A model generated the notes under the pieces. The model made no database searches and had not been told where the DNA came from. It saw only the letters and a program-made list of their open reading frames with translations. 64,000 nt of DNA from Geosiphon pyriformis (lineage: Eukaryota; Glomeromycota; Glomeromycetes; Archaeosporales; Geosiphonaceae): positions 808,342 through 872,341 of the forward strand of contig JAAOMT010000703.1 of assembly GCA_016748015.1 (NCBI GenBank). Reading direction: 5' to 3'. Both the position numbers and the translations under genes were made by a program. This document shows, in pieces, positions 29,179-39,967 of this stretch. Position 1 is the first letter of the stretch; each line of letters starts with the position of its first letter.

Positions 29179-31000
29179 TTGGTGCTCCTTATAAGATATA
29201 ATCCTACAGAGAACCAGCACCAACAACACCATCCAAATGTGGCAGAATCAGAAATTATAGGAGCCAACCACTTAGGATTTGCAAAATCTTTGTTTCAACA
29301 ATACAGCCAACAATTAGGATTAAACAGTAATTACTACTTAGCCAAATCAGCCTTCAACTATTACTTCAATGATAAAATCACAGACTGTTTAGAAGGAACT
29401 GTTAATATCAAGTCAGCAAAAGAAAATTTCTATACAGAACTATTTCAACACACCAGCTTACCAAGAAATCACAGTTTTGCCCTAATTATCAGGGAAATCA
29501 ATCAAACCATTAAAAGATACACACAACAACAATTTCCCATTACCTACGCAGACAAAGGTAAAGGAAAAATACAAACACCAGCAACAACACCAAAAAGAAT
29601 ACAGTTACCTAGTTGGAAGAAACACAGAGTAGAATTACCAACTGCTCCATCATATCACTACACACCTAGAAGCATCATCAACATTTTATCAGCAGATGCG
29701 TCCACATCAAACGTGACATCAACATTTGGAAGATTTCAGTTCTAAAGCAAACAACGGAAAGAAGACTTACTAGGACTATACGGCATGTATTTTGAGGAAT
29801 TTAAATCACAATCTCCAACACCATTAGGAATTTGATCACTAATATCCCAACCAGATTTCGGAGCCACTACTTCATGGGAATTATCAGAGGAAAAGAGGAA
29901 GAAAGTGAAGATCAAGAATTCATTTACCAAAACCCAATCTCAGAAAACTCAGAATTTGAAACCCCGAACATTCAAACTCAGCAAAATCAAAACCCTGATT
30001 TAATTAATCAGCCAAACATAACTCCAAATATTGTCATCAATTACCCACCAATTGATCCAATAGTCAAACCCATTCAGCAGCCACCTCTACAACCAAATTC
30101 GCAAATTTAACAGCCACAAGGACCACCTCAGCAACCACCACTGCAACAACAACTGTTACAGCAGCCACAACAACAACTAAACGTAAACCAAATGGCCTAT
30201 GCACCCATTGCTAAGTTAAAAAACTTTACCAGCAAAAAAAATGATACTCAAGCATGAATTAATGACGTCTCCAAGGCCATTATAGCAAACAATTGAAATG
30301 ATGCCAGAGCCCTATAGACGATCCCATATTTTCTCAAAGAAACTGCTGATTCTTGGTACCAGAGTTTAGCCACCAGACCACAAACATTTCAACAATTCAA
30401 AACTGCCTTTCTGAGATATTTTAGCAACAATAACAGTATTAATTATTTAGTTAATACTTTCACCATAATCAAACAGAATAATACTGAAGCAGTCACAACA
30501 TACCTAGGACACTTTCATAGAGTCCTATGCCAAATTCAAGCCATCAACACTGTGTATTTCACAGAACTCCAAATTCTCAACCAGTTTATTTGTGGCCTGT
30601 ACAGTAGTATTTTACAACACTTACATCCATTACATCCAGCCAACCTTCAAGCCACAGTTATACACACCAGAGATTTCGAATCAGCTAAGTTAGAAGCCAA
30701 CCATGCTCAAGCTGTAAATTTAGTAATGAATGGATCATCTGATTTGGATTCCAAATTGAAGCAAATCAGTGATACCATCAATCAAAAAATTAAGGGATAC
30801 TTAGCTAACAATCATCAGTCCATTTATCAACCTCCCCAAAAACACAGTAATCAGAGAAACTACAATTGTTCCCAAAATCAAGCATGTCCCTCAACATTAG
30901 CCAATCAGCAGTAGCAGCCAGAAACACGTGTTTGCCACAACTGTGGTAAACAAGGCCACATAAAAGCCAACTGCAACACTTATAACTGACGATTGGAAAA
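29179..31000 (+). pseudogene. Gypsy gag region
   Basis: The first part (29179-29745) is an open frame of about 188 residues, Gln/Asn-rich, starting with a non-ATG codon on the supplied frame. About 29830-30180 is a Pro/Gln/Asn-rich linker. About 30190-30900 matches retrotransposon gag (ADSWYQSLATRP, FKTAFLRYF, QFICGLYSSILQHL). A CCHC zinc knuckle follows at about 30933-30974 (CHNCGKQGHIKANC). Stops at about 30255, 30294 and 30313 are TGA, TGA and TAG in a well conserved stretch, where Trp, Trp and Gln would be expected. The product would form the particle shell and bind RNA. Confidence 0.75.
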
Positions 31001-31265
31001 TCAATATTGAAACCTCGATTACCAATTCCAAACCCTGAATCAATATCAAAATCAAGAGCAAAATCAAAACACTTACCTGCCAATGATACAGCAGCCAATT
31101 TATTAAGCACCAATATATCAGACCCCAGTTTATTAACCACAGCCATCTGTAATATATCAACCCCAACCACAAGTAATCTATCAACTTCAAACTATTCAAA
31201 CACTGCCCCAAAACTTAACTCCATACAAAACCCAAAGACTGAGAATGACACAACAAAACTAGAAA

Positions 31266-31880
31266 TTGGCAATAGTTGTCCACCAACTGATCCCCAGTTT
31301 TTCTAACTCACCATCAGGATTACATTCTTGGAATTCGGGTACTGGTGCCACCCAAAACCCGAATTCCCAGAACTATTTAAGTCTCCTAATTACCCCAAAA
31401 AACGTCACACCCAGCAACCCGGAAACCAACCCAATCCAAAAACTTACCAGCAACATACCACCAGCAATGGTCACCGAAAATAAAACATTAGCAACCATTT
31501 TCTCATTTGAGTTCAAGAAAACCATTCCAGTTCTATTATTCAGTGGAGCCGCCCTTAAAAAGAAACCCATTACAGCAATGTATACTGATGCCAAAGTAGA
31601 TGGCCACTCCATTAAATTAATCCTAGACAGTGGTTTAACAGACAGCATTATCATGTGACAACTCATGGACCAATTAGGTCACCAAGTTGATCGTGCTGCT
31701 AATGCTCATATAATCACTGCTAATGAAGCAACCAAAACTCCAATCGGTAAAATTGACGATTTTCCATTTGAAATCAATGGCATTATAATACCCATCAAAG
31801 TCTTAGTAATGGAAACCACACAATACCAGGCTCTTATGAGCAATGATTGGTTGTCAAAAACCCATATTACCCTCGATTAG
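31266..31880 (+). pseudogene. Gypsy aspartic protease region
   Basis: A Pro/Asn-rich stretch leads into KVDGHSIKLILDSGLTDSII, which has the retropepsin-type D-S-G active site intact. After one TGA (about 31656), the frame continues with NEATKTPIGKIDDFPFEING and ALMSNDWLSKTH, typical of the flap and C-terminal part of Gypsy proteases. The product would process the polyprotein. Confidence 0.7.
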
Positions 31881-32249
31881 ACCACCCAAAAACTACAATT
31901 AATCTTTAGTGGTCAGCATACTTAAACACCAGCCACTTGTGGCCACTTTAAGCCAAGCAACACCCAACCACTCATCAAGTTTAAGGAAGAAACAAGGAAA
32001 CCTATCTGGGAAGCCTACCAAGTCTTGTGGGCTGACCAAGACCATAATAAGTTGCCACCAGTATCTTCTTAGAATGGCAACATCAAAGGAAAGCAAAAAG
32101 AAACAGAACTTACCTGGACCTCTGACCAAGCTTGGGAAACAAAAAATGACTACAATGAACTGGCTGATTGGGAATAGGAAGAGGAAGATAATGGAAAGGG
32201 AAAAGAGAAAAAAACCACACTGGAAGAGACCACCAGCACCAGTGAAATA

Positions 32250-32940
32250 ACCAGTGGCTGAACCAGTTCATACTCAGTCCATGAGCCATTACCACAACTG
32301 CCATATATTCCACTCAAATACAAAGACTGTGGAAAGAAACTTTCTTTCATGGGAGCATGGATCGCGCCAGACAAAGATCACTGGATGTGAACCCATTACT
32401 ATTGTAAGCCATGTCATAGAGAACACTATGGCTACCCAAAGAAACAGGGCAAGTGGGACAATAAACCATGTTTTGCTTGCAGCGAACAACTGCTCAACAA
32501 AGAAATGTGAAATGACATTCCTAGTCGAGAAGGAACATGTGACACTTTATGCCAATACACAATTCTCATTAGTGACTGGGTGAATTGTGGTACCCTGATT
32601 ACAACAGCATGGCACCAAACACTCGATCATTTAAACGGTTACCTCCACGATAAAGAGGAGATCTAGCAAATAGTCAACGCCAAAGTAGAAAATGCTACAC
32701 CCAATGAAATACTGGAAATTAAAAACAATCCTCCAAAACCAGTTGATATTATTTGTATTCCTAACCCAGACGCTTTCATGGATGAAGAAACAGATCCAGA
32801 AGACTTCTACAAATACTACCAAAATTTGGCACCTACAAGAGAAGAGCAGGAGCAACATTTAGAACAACTAAACACCTAATTATGTGACCACTGTTTAATT
32901 CCCTGTGACTTCCAATATTGTAATGAGTGTGACCTTATTT
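32250..32940 (+). pseudogene. Cys-rich zinc-binding-like modules between protease and dUTPase
   Basis: Read through stops, the segment contains DCGKKLSFMG, HYYCKPCHREHYG and CFACSEQL within about 60 residues. Further on, about 32880-32930, it reads LCDHCLIPCDFQYCNECDL. The first group has the spacing C-x(2)-C, a gap of about 22, H-x(2)-C-x(2)-C if the Tyr codon TAC before KDC was once TGC; this resembles half of a LIM or other treble-clef finger. I cannot name a family. Such modules are not part of the usual Ty3/Gypsy plan. The Cys and His residues are seen; zinc binding is inferred. Confidence 0.45.
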
Positions 32941-32957
32941 ACAATCCACTACCATGC

Positions 32958-33930
32958 ATGATCTACATGATCCTAGAGGAAATCAAACTAATCAGCAGCT
33001 GCACATTTGAATTAAAATCACCATTCAATCCCAATTCAAACTCTGAAAATAATGATGACAAAAACACCAGTTCCAGCTCCATTCAAATTGACAATAACAA
33101 CAACAACAATTCCAACTCAGATTCAAACTCCGATCCAAAATATGAACAATACATTGTACTGCCAGACCTCTCCAAAAAACAGGAGTTAAAATGGTATAGT
33201 AATAATAATGAAGGTATTATGCCAGAACACATGCATAATACTGATGCCAGGTTTGATCTGAAGTATCCAGGAAAAAATGCCATCAAATTGGAACCACATT
33301 TACGCACTTGTATTGATCTGAAAGTAGCATTAGAAATCCCAGCAACAACAATGATTCAACTAGCATCTAAAAGTAGTTTAGTGAAAAGAGGGATTAATAT
33401 AAGAGGAGGAATAATTGATGCAGAATATATAAAAAATATTATTGCTATGCTACAAAATGACTCTAAAAAAGTCTATATTATAGAGCCAAACAAAAAGATA
33501 ACACAGACAATATTCCTGTTTCTGGTGAAAATAGTGCAGTTAGTATTAGTGGGAAATAGGGAGAAATTAGGGATAACAGCAAGAGGAATACAGAGATTTA
33601 AATCAACAAGTAGAATAGATATACCAGTCAATATGGCAGAAGAAAAAATTGTTGACCAAGGAGAAATTATCTCAATGGGTCAAGCAATTTCTATTCCACC
33701 ATATGGCCAGTACATGGTAGGGATAAAGCGGGAAGTAAAAAAACAGAAGCAGAACCAATCTTTTGTGAATTAGGAGAGATTGGACTCATTAATCTCTATA
33801 TACCAGCCAAAGATTACAGTCACATCAAAATTCCCATCTATAATAACACAGAAAATGTCATAGTAATACCAGCTGGAACTACCATTGGATACTTAAGCAC
33901 TGAAATAGAGGATCAACTACCAAGCACCAT
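32958..33930 (+). pseudogene. dUTPase domain within the Gypsy polyprotein
   Basis: An open frame of 271 residues with an Asn/Ser-rich leader, then the trimeric dUTPase motifs in order. Motif 1 is DARFDLKYP, motif 2 is LASKSSLVKRGI, motif 3 is GGIIDAEYIKNI, motif 4 lies around KITQTIF...VQLVLVG, and motif 5 is RGIQRFKSTS. The frame ends at 33773, but related sequence continues (IGLINLYIPAKDYSHIKIP) to about 33930. Three glycines of motif 5 are replaced by codons AGA, AAA and AGT, each reachable by G-to-A changes, so this copy should be inactive. dUTPase hydrolyses dUTP and limits uracil incorporation into cDNA. The position upstream of RT is unusual for Ty3/Gypsy elements as far as I know. Confidence 0.8.
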
Positions 33931-34003
33931 TCCAGACTTTCCATAGCTTTGTGAATATGTTGATATCACATCACAAACAATATACAGACGAAGTGAATGT
34001 TAT

Positions 34004-35430
34004 TTGCTCCAACCAAAGCAATTGGAACAAATAAACATGAGAAACTTAGATCCACTCCAACGTATGCAGCTCAAAATGTTGCTCAACAATTTCAATGACA
34101 TCTTTGTCAGCAAAAACAAGTTTGGCCAAACCGACATCATCCAACATCAGATTAAGACTGAAGATGCAATACCAATTAAACAAAGAGCATACAGAGTACC
34201 ACCAGCTAGCCATGAGATTATTTGTCAAGAGATAAACTGAATGCTTAACAACGGGCTAATTCAACTATCAATGAGCCCATGGTCATCACCAGTGGTACTC
34301 ATCCAGAAGAAGAATAGAAAAATCTGATTTTGTGTGGATTACAGGAAACTCAATAGTGTAACTTATGAAGACAGCTATCCAACTCCAAGAATACAAGAAT
34401 TGTTTAATGCTTTTAGCAGAAATAAATGGTTCTTAACATTAGACTTAGACAGTGATTACTGGCAAGTAGCCATGGATCCAGCTGACAAGAAGAAAACGGC
34501 ATTCACCACTAAAAAAAAGAATTTTGAATTTGAAGTGATGCCCTTCAGCTTAACCAATGTCCCAGCCACTTTCCAATGGCTAATGGAAATTGTTTATATT
34601 GGTTTATTGTGAAAATCAGTAGTTGTATACTTGGACGACACCAATATATTCTCAAAAACATTTGATAATCATTTTTATTATCTTTAACAAGTGTTCAAAA
34701 GGCTAAAAAAAGCAAAACTAAAGTTAAATGCAACAAAGTGCTTCTTCAGCAAGACAAAACTAAAATTCTTGAGACACATAGTTAGCAAAAACAGCATCAA
34801 AACAGGTCCAGAGAAAATAGAGATAGTAAAGAACTTTCCAGTACCAACCAATGTGACTGAATTGAAATCATTCTTGGGATTCACAAGCTATTATCAATGC
34901 TTTATAAAGAACTTTTCAAAGATAGCTTAACTGCTCAATAATCTGCAAACTAAGAATACAAAATATGAATGAACAGAAAGTCAACAAAAAGCTTTTGATA
35001 TTCTGAAAAGAAAGCTCATTCAAGCTCTAATACTGATCTACTCAGATCACAACAAACTATTCATCATTACCACTAATACATCAGGCCAAGCATTGGAAGC
35101 AGTACTATTTCAAAAGAGACCAGACAGCAGAAAACATCCAGTAGCATATGTCAGCTGAGGTCTAATACCAGCTGAAAAAAACTATGGAACACCAGAACTA
35201 GAACATTTAGCAATCTATTGGGCAGTCATGAAGTGAAATGAATACTTAAGCCAAAAGTTTGATATATATATGGATTATAAAGGGTTAACATCACTTCAAA
35301 AGCAAGAATTTAATAATGGCCACCAATCCAGATGGAAAATGGCACTCTCACAATATACTTATACTATACACTATAAGAAAGGAAAAGACAATGAAAATGC
35401 CAACAGTTTGTTATGAATAAAACAAATCTA
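34004..35430 (+). pseudogene. Gypsy reverse transcriptase and RNase H
   Basis: RT begins with QHQIKTEDAIPIKQRAYRVP, then SPWSSPVVLIQKKNRKI followed by TGA in place of the Arg or Trp before FCVDYRKLNS, then FLTLDLDSDYWQVAMDP, MPFSLTNVPATFQ and the catalytic box VVYLDD (about 34621-34641), which is intact. The thumb/connection continues with FLRHIVSKNSIKTGPEKIE and LKSFLGFTSYYQCF. RNase H follows (TNTSGQALEAVLFQK, GTPELEHLAIYWAV, DIYMDYKGLTSLQ). Its first catalytic Asp, expected in a TDASG motif, is Asn here. Several TGA, TAA and TAG codons break the frame. Confidence 0.85.
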
Positions 35431-35639
35431 AGAACATTTCAACCCAAAAATATAACAAAACCAGAACAATACCAATGAAAAATATAACAAAAGATGAACA
35501 TACAAAAATATTAACAACTTGAACATTATATAAACACTCAACAGTTCAAGAAGAATTTATCTCAAACAGAATGAAAGAGTATCAAACAACAATCACAATA
35601 TTTTATTACTTACTAAAATATACTTTATTGGAAAAATAG

Positions 35640-36700
35640 AAGAGATCTAGATCAACCAACCAGAGTAATTACAGAGCCAGAAAAAGAGACAATATTATTC
35701 AACATGCACTCAAATCCAACAGCAGGACACTTTTACAAAGAAGCAACCATGGAAAGAACCAGAAAAAGATACTATTGGCCATCAATGTATCCAGATATCA
35801 TCCAATATGTTCAAAATTGTAATGCTTGTCAGTAAAAAGAAGGAACAAAACCCAGTGAACCATTAAAACCAATCAAAGTGGGACAACCATTCGACCGTAT
35901 TGGAATTGATTTAGTCAGACCATTAACAATCACCAGCAGAGGAAACAGATACATAGCAGTAGCCATGAACTATCTCACTAAATGGCCAGAGACAAAAGCA
36001 ATTCAAAGAGTGGATGCAGAATCTATTGCCGAATTTGTTTATCAGAATTTGATTTGTCAACATGGATGTTCAAAAAAATTATTATCAGACCAAGGAACAC
36101 ATTTTGTGAACAGAACATTAACAGAATTGAGCCAAAGATTCGAAATTAAGAGACCATTATCATCACCATACTATCCACAAACCAACAGATTAGTCGAAAG
36201 ATTCAACAGAACATTGTGTGAAGCAATAGCTAAGCTCAGCCAAAAAAACCAGAAAAATTGGGATTTGTTGATACCATTAGTACTATTTGCTTATCAAACA
36301 ATAAAACAAAATACTATACAAGCAACACCATTTGAATTAGTATATAGTAGAACAGCAACACTACCAGTGGAAATAGAAGTCAGCACATACCTAACTAAAC
36401 CAATAACAGAAGAAAATTTCAAAAACACATTGTTGAGAAGAACATATGACTTAATGGAAACATTAGAAAACAAATGATGGAGAGCAGCTGATAATATACA
36501 AAGATTACAAGAGAAACAAAAAGAAAGACATGATAACCAACTATCAGATAAACCAGTTGAATTCAAGATTGGAGACAAAGTACTATTATATCGTACCAAA
36601 ACAGAAAAACAATGAAGTAGAAAATTTGACCCCAAATGGGACGGACCATTTCACATAAAAAAAATTCTAGAAAATAGAGCTTATAAATTAAAATTAAATA
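35640..36700 (+). pseudogene. Gypsy integrase
   Basis: An H2C2 zinc finger (HSNPTAGH ... CNACQ) lies at about 35706-35835. The catalytic core follows, with D in DRIGIDLVRPL, D in LLSDQGTHFVN and E in RLVERFNRTL, so the DDE triad is visible. The C-terminal block PVEFKIGDKVLLYR and KWDGPFHIKKIL resembles the Gypsy GPY/F module. A 199-residue open frame covers most of the core; stops at about 36475 and 36612 interrupt the rest. It would insert the cDNA into chromosomal DNA. Confidence 0.82.
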
Positions 36701-37560
36701 GCAAAATCTTGACCAAAGCAGCATATGGAGATCAACTGAAACCATACCACCATATAGCATTATTATCTACCAATAATATTCCACAACTGGGAGTATAGAG
36801 AATACTAGTCCAATCAGATAAGATTCCACAAGATCTGGAACCAATCATTATTATTGATAACAACATGTCCAATTGATTGACAGAAAGAATATATAAAGAC
36901 ATGGTCAACATGATAGAAAAATGCAGAAAAATGAAAATTACCAATAACATTTATTCATTAGCACAACAAATCTTCTAATTAATCCAACACCAGGAGATGA
37001 AAATTACAATCAATCAACAAACTATTTGATACAAAAGTACTGCAAGGATACCACAACACAAAGTACAGAAAAAACTCAAAAATGTTGTTGACAAGATTAT
37101 GACCAAGGTAAAATTGGCCATGAAAGAACAATGAATAGTCAGATTACACCAAAAACTTACCAGAAAAACTTGGACTTGATGGACACAACAATTTCCAAAA
37201 AACTATTGTTATTTTCACTTGGGACAACATGTAAATATCCAGAATTTGTACACCAACAAAACAAAACAGTTATTTGACACAACAATACTAAGACAACTAG
37301 AACAATTTGTGGGAAAGAACAATCTAACCACACAAGCTCGAGCCATTTACTGGCTATATATGAGATTTCAAGACCGACCAAAAATTTTACTCAACATAGC
37401 AATGGATACAGTTATGAGTAATTAATTGGGAAAAATGACCAATGCCCAATTTGAAGAACTACAAACTCAAATAACACAAGTAATACTCAAAAAAAAAGTT
37501 CAAAAAATAATTCAAAAGGGGAAATTAAAAGAGTTAGATTTCGATGGAGCTCAATATTAA
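36700..37560 (+). pseudogene. Extra reading frame between integrase and right LTR
   Basis: About 280 residues of recognisable but interrupted coding sequence follow the integrase (for example DMVNMIEKCRKMKI, LGQHVNIQNLY, LEQFVGKNNLTTQARAIYWL, and a Gln/Lys-rich end). It is Asn/Lys/Gln-rich and predicted helical. I recognise no domain, zinc site or transmembrane segment. It could be a long integrase tail or a separate protein. Confidence 0.4.
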
Positions 37561-37573
37561 AAGAAGAGAATAA

Positions 37574-38453
37574 TGTTACTTATAGAATATAGGAAGTATA
37601 TTATTATTAGCAAGTAGATATTAGCCAATCAGAAGTAGACATAGTAAATGTGGAATTCCAGGATTCCTCTTAGAGGAATTGCAGGATTCCAGAAATTTCA
37701 GGATTCTCTGGCGAGAAATCGCAGGATTCCAGAATTCCAGGATTCCTCTCATCAGGAATCGCAAGATTCCAGAAATTCCAGGATTCCTGTCACAAGGAAT
37801 TGAAAAATTGAGGAATCTCAAATATGTATATATAGCAGTAGTGTTAGAAGCAAAAGAAAAAAATTGACACCAAAAATCCTTAGCTTAGTTACCACAATCT
37901 TCAAATAAATAATTATTCACTATATCAAATTCATTCTTCACTATTAACACTTTATGTTGATAGTAACTAATACTTAACCATACTGGAACAATAGCTTTTG
38001 ATCATGGCTATTGATGAGATACTAACTTGCAAATTGCCTTGGCTTATTTCTTATTTTTTTTTTTATTTTTTCTTTATTTTTTTTGTTGTCTACTAACTTG
38101 ATTAAAAAATTTACTCTTGGAGAACTTATGGAGGAATAAACTTGCTTAAACAATACTTACTTTTGGAGGACTTACAGAGGAACTGACATTAGGAAACAGC
38201 ACTAGTATACACTTATAGAGGATATTGTACCAGGAGAATCATCAACCATCAAGCTAAGCAAGCAATCGATAAAACTACGGTTTTAGAAAACTACTGATAA
38301 ATTGTTACCAGTGAATCTCTGTTCATTATACAAACAACTCAATTGAAAAACCTTTAGATAAAATACCTTCAGATTATCATTGTTATCAATCACTTTAAAC
38401 ACCAAGTTACAGATTTGTTATTCACTCGACATCCCAAAGAATCACCTGTAATA
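37574..38453 (+). repeat. Right LTR of the Gypsy element
   Basis: Pairs with 28297-29177 along its full length. It has the same motif array (about 37651-37806) and TATATATAG box (about 37827). Directly after its end, LINE ORF1 coding sequence resumes (RLITKKAINTLLGK). Confidence 0.9.
37651..37806 (+). repeat. Tandem ~40-bp stem-loop units upstream of the LTR TATA box
   Basis: Units begin GCAGGATTCCAGAA at about 37681 and 37721 and GCAAGATTCC at 37761, exactly 40 bp apart, with a shorter unit at 37651. Each contains an inverted repeat, for example GATTCCT-CTCATC-AGGAATC (7-bp stem) near 37740 and ATTCCTCT-T-AGAGGAAT near 37663. The same array is in the left LTR and, eroded, in the other LTR copies in this window. 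Confidence 0.75.
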
Positions 38454-39966
38454 CTAAGATTGATAACTAAGAAAGCCATAAATACACTTTTGGGAAAAAA
38501 CAATTTTTTGGATGATGTTAGTAATGATAACATTTTGTTGGATACTCTGGTGATTTTTTCTCCCCCTCTAAAAAATCTGGTCAATGTTTTTGTTCGAAAA
38601 TCTTTTGCTATGAATATTGAACTTGACAAGATGGCTGAAATATCTTCTCAGAAAAAGCTGGTAATAGTCAGAAGATTATTTTCAAAAGTTAATGGTTTTG
38701 GGGAGGTCTCTACTCCTTCAAAATTTTCTGGGATCATCTGTGCTTCCTTTACTTCTGAAGCTAGTTTGGCACAGACAACAGAAAAGGCAAGAGTGGTAGA
38801 CATTTTAGTAAATACTGATCTCAAAAAATCAACTATTCACTTAGATCAGGCTGTAGTGGTAAAGGAAATTCCAGTTGAAACATCAGCTAAGGCTGTGCGC
38901 GCTGCACTTTCTGAATTTGGTTTTGTTGTGTTGATCAAAATATAATTGGTAGGGCTATGGCAAAAAACTGTGATTGAATTTGTCCAATCAGATTAGGCTG
39001 ATTTGGTAGCAGTTAGATAGTCTATCTTGATCAAGAAAAATGCCATGAGAGTGGCCAAGGCTAATACAGACAAGGAATCTTGAGATACGAGGGATCAGCA
39101 TAGGGCTTTGCTCTATATATTGCCAATAGACACCAATGCTCATGATATTTGAAACTTTATTGGCTCTATGGGTGAGAAAACATGTGTCATTAATCAATAC
39201 TCTGTTATATATGCTAGGGCCAAGTGTGCTGTTGTTTGTTTTGACTCTGCTGTTTTAATTGATGCTGTTATAGAAACTATACTTGTCTTAAAAGGTGCCA
39301 AGCTGCATTGGTTTTATCTGAGTTCTGCTAAGTGTGCTAAGTGTGGGAATTTGGATTATACATTTCTGGATTGTTTTGTGAGTGAGAATGCTTTTCCTGG
39401 TGGTTCAACTCACAAAATATTGTTGGATAATGATAAAAACAGACTGGTTTCCATTTATGTTAAATGCTCTGCTCCAATTTCTTATCCTGTTTTTTTTGGT
39501 GGTGTTTTATGGGCCAATATTGTTGGTGGGTCTTCATTCTCTCCTCTCTTTGTGCACAATGGCTCAGCTGCTTCTGGTTCTTTTTCAGAAAAGAAACCTA
39601 CTCCAATGGTGCCTATAGATTTGAATAATAGGTTTGTCGCTCTTGAGCATAGTCTTGTCAGCCTTGCAGAACATGTTGACAAATTGGCTAAGAGATTGAA
39701 CTTACCTGGGCCAATGGTTTCCCAGCCTAGTCCTGGATGTCAGCTGTTGGTGATCTCTTTATCACAAAATCAAGAGGTGAATATAGTGATAAGTGAGAGT
39801 TCAGGTGTGGTCACTGGTAGTGAAACTATTGCAGGAGTAGCAGTTTTTGGTTTTTTAGTTATCTTTAAAATGGAAGAAACTCTGAACAATCTTTCAATTA
39901 CGGTTATAAGTCTCTTGGCCAAAATTGACAATACTAGTTTGGTTTCTGCTGTTTATCTTTTTCAAT
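38454..39966 (+). pseudogene. LINE ORF1, 3' part with zinc knuckle
   Basis: Coding resumes after the Gypsy insert with RLITKKAINTLLGKNNFLDD, then SPPLKNLVNVFVRKSFAMNIELDKM and VVVKEIPVETSAKAVRAALSEF, which looks like an RNA-recognition-type fold. Two stops near 38945 and 39080 interrupt it. A CCHC-type knuckle CAKCGNLDYTFLDC lies near 39330. The C-terminal part ends at TGA 39966-39968. Confidence 0.65.
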
Positions 39967-39967
39967 G

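Larger units (their letters stand above)
28297..38453 (+). mobile_element. Ty3/Gypsy LTR retrotransposon with dUTPase, nested in a LINE
   Basis: The LTRs are 28297-29177 and 37574-38453 (881 and 880 bp), starting TGTTACT and ending in an (A)TAACA-like terminus. A TGG-containing primer-binding-site candidate (GTTGGTGCTCC) follows the left LTR directly. Internal order: gag (with CCHC knuckle), aspartic protease, a Cys-rich region, dUTPase, reverse transcriptase, RNase H, integrase and an additional frame. RT before integrase marks it as Ty3/Gypsy. The frames are interrupted by stops at positions where Trp, Gln or Arg is expected, so the copy is dead. I could not find a matching target-site duplication. 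Confidence 0.85.

Noticed and set aside
30240-36480. Alternative genetic code with TGA read as Trp
   Set aside because: The ABCD, HRD1, kinase and NDUFS5-like genes end at TGA in the expected place, and TAG and TAA also interrupt the repeats. The TGAs in transposons are better explained as mutations.
37651-37806. CRISPR-like array
   Set aside because: The units are contiguous 40-bp repeats of one sequence without unique spacers, inside an LTR of a eukaryotic element.
28280-38460. Target-site duplication of the nested Gypsy element
   Set aside because: The 5-mers flanking the LTRs (TCCAA and CTAAG) do not match, so none is claimed.
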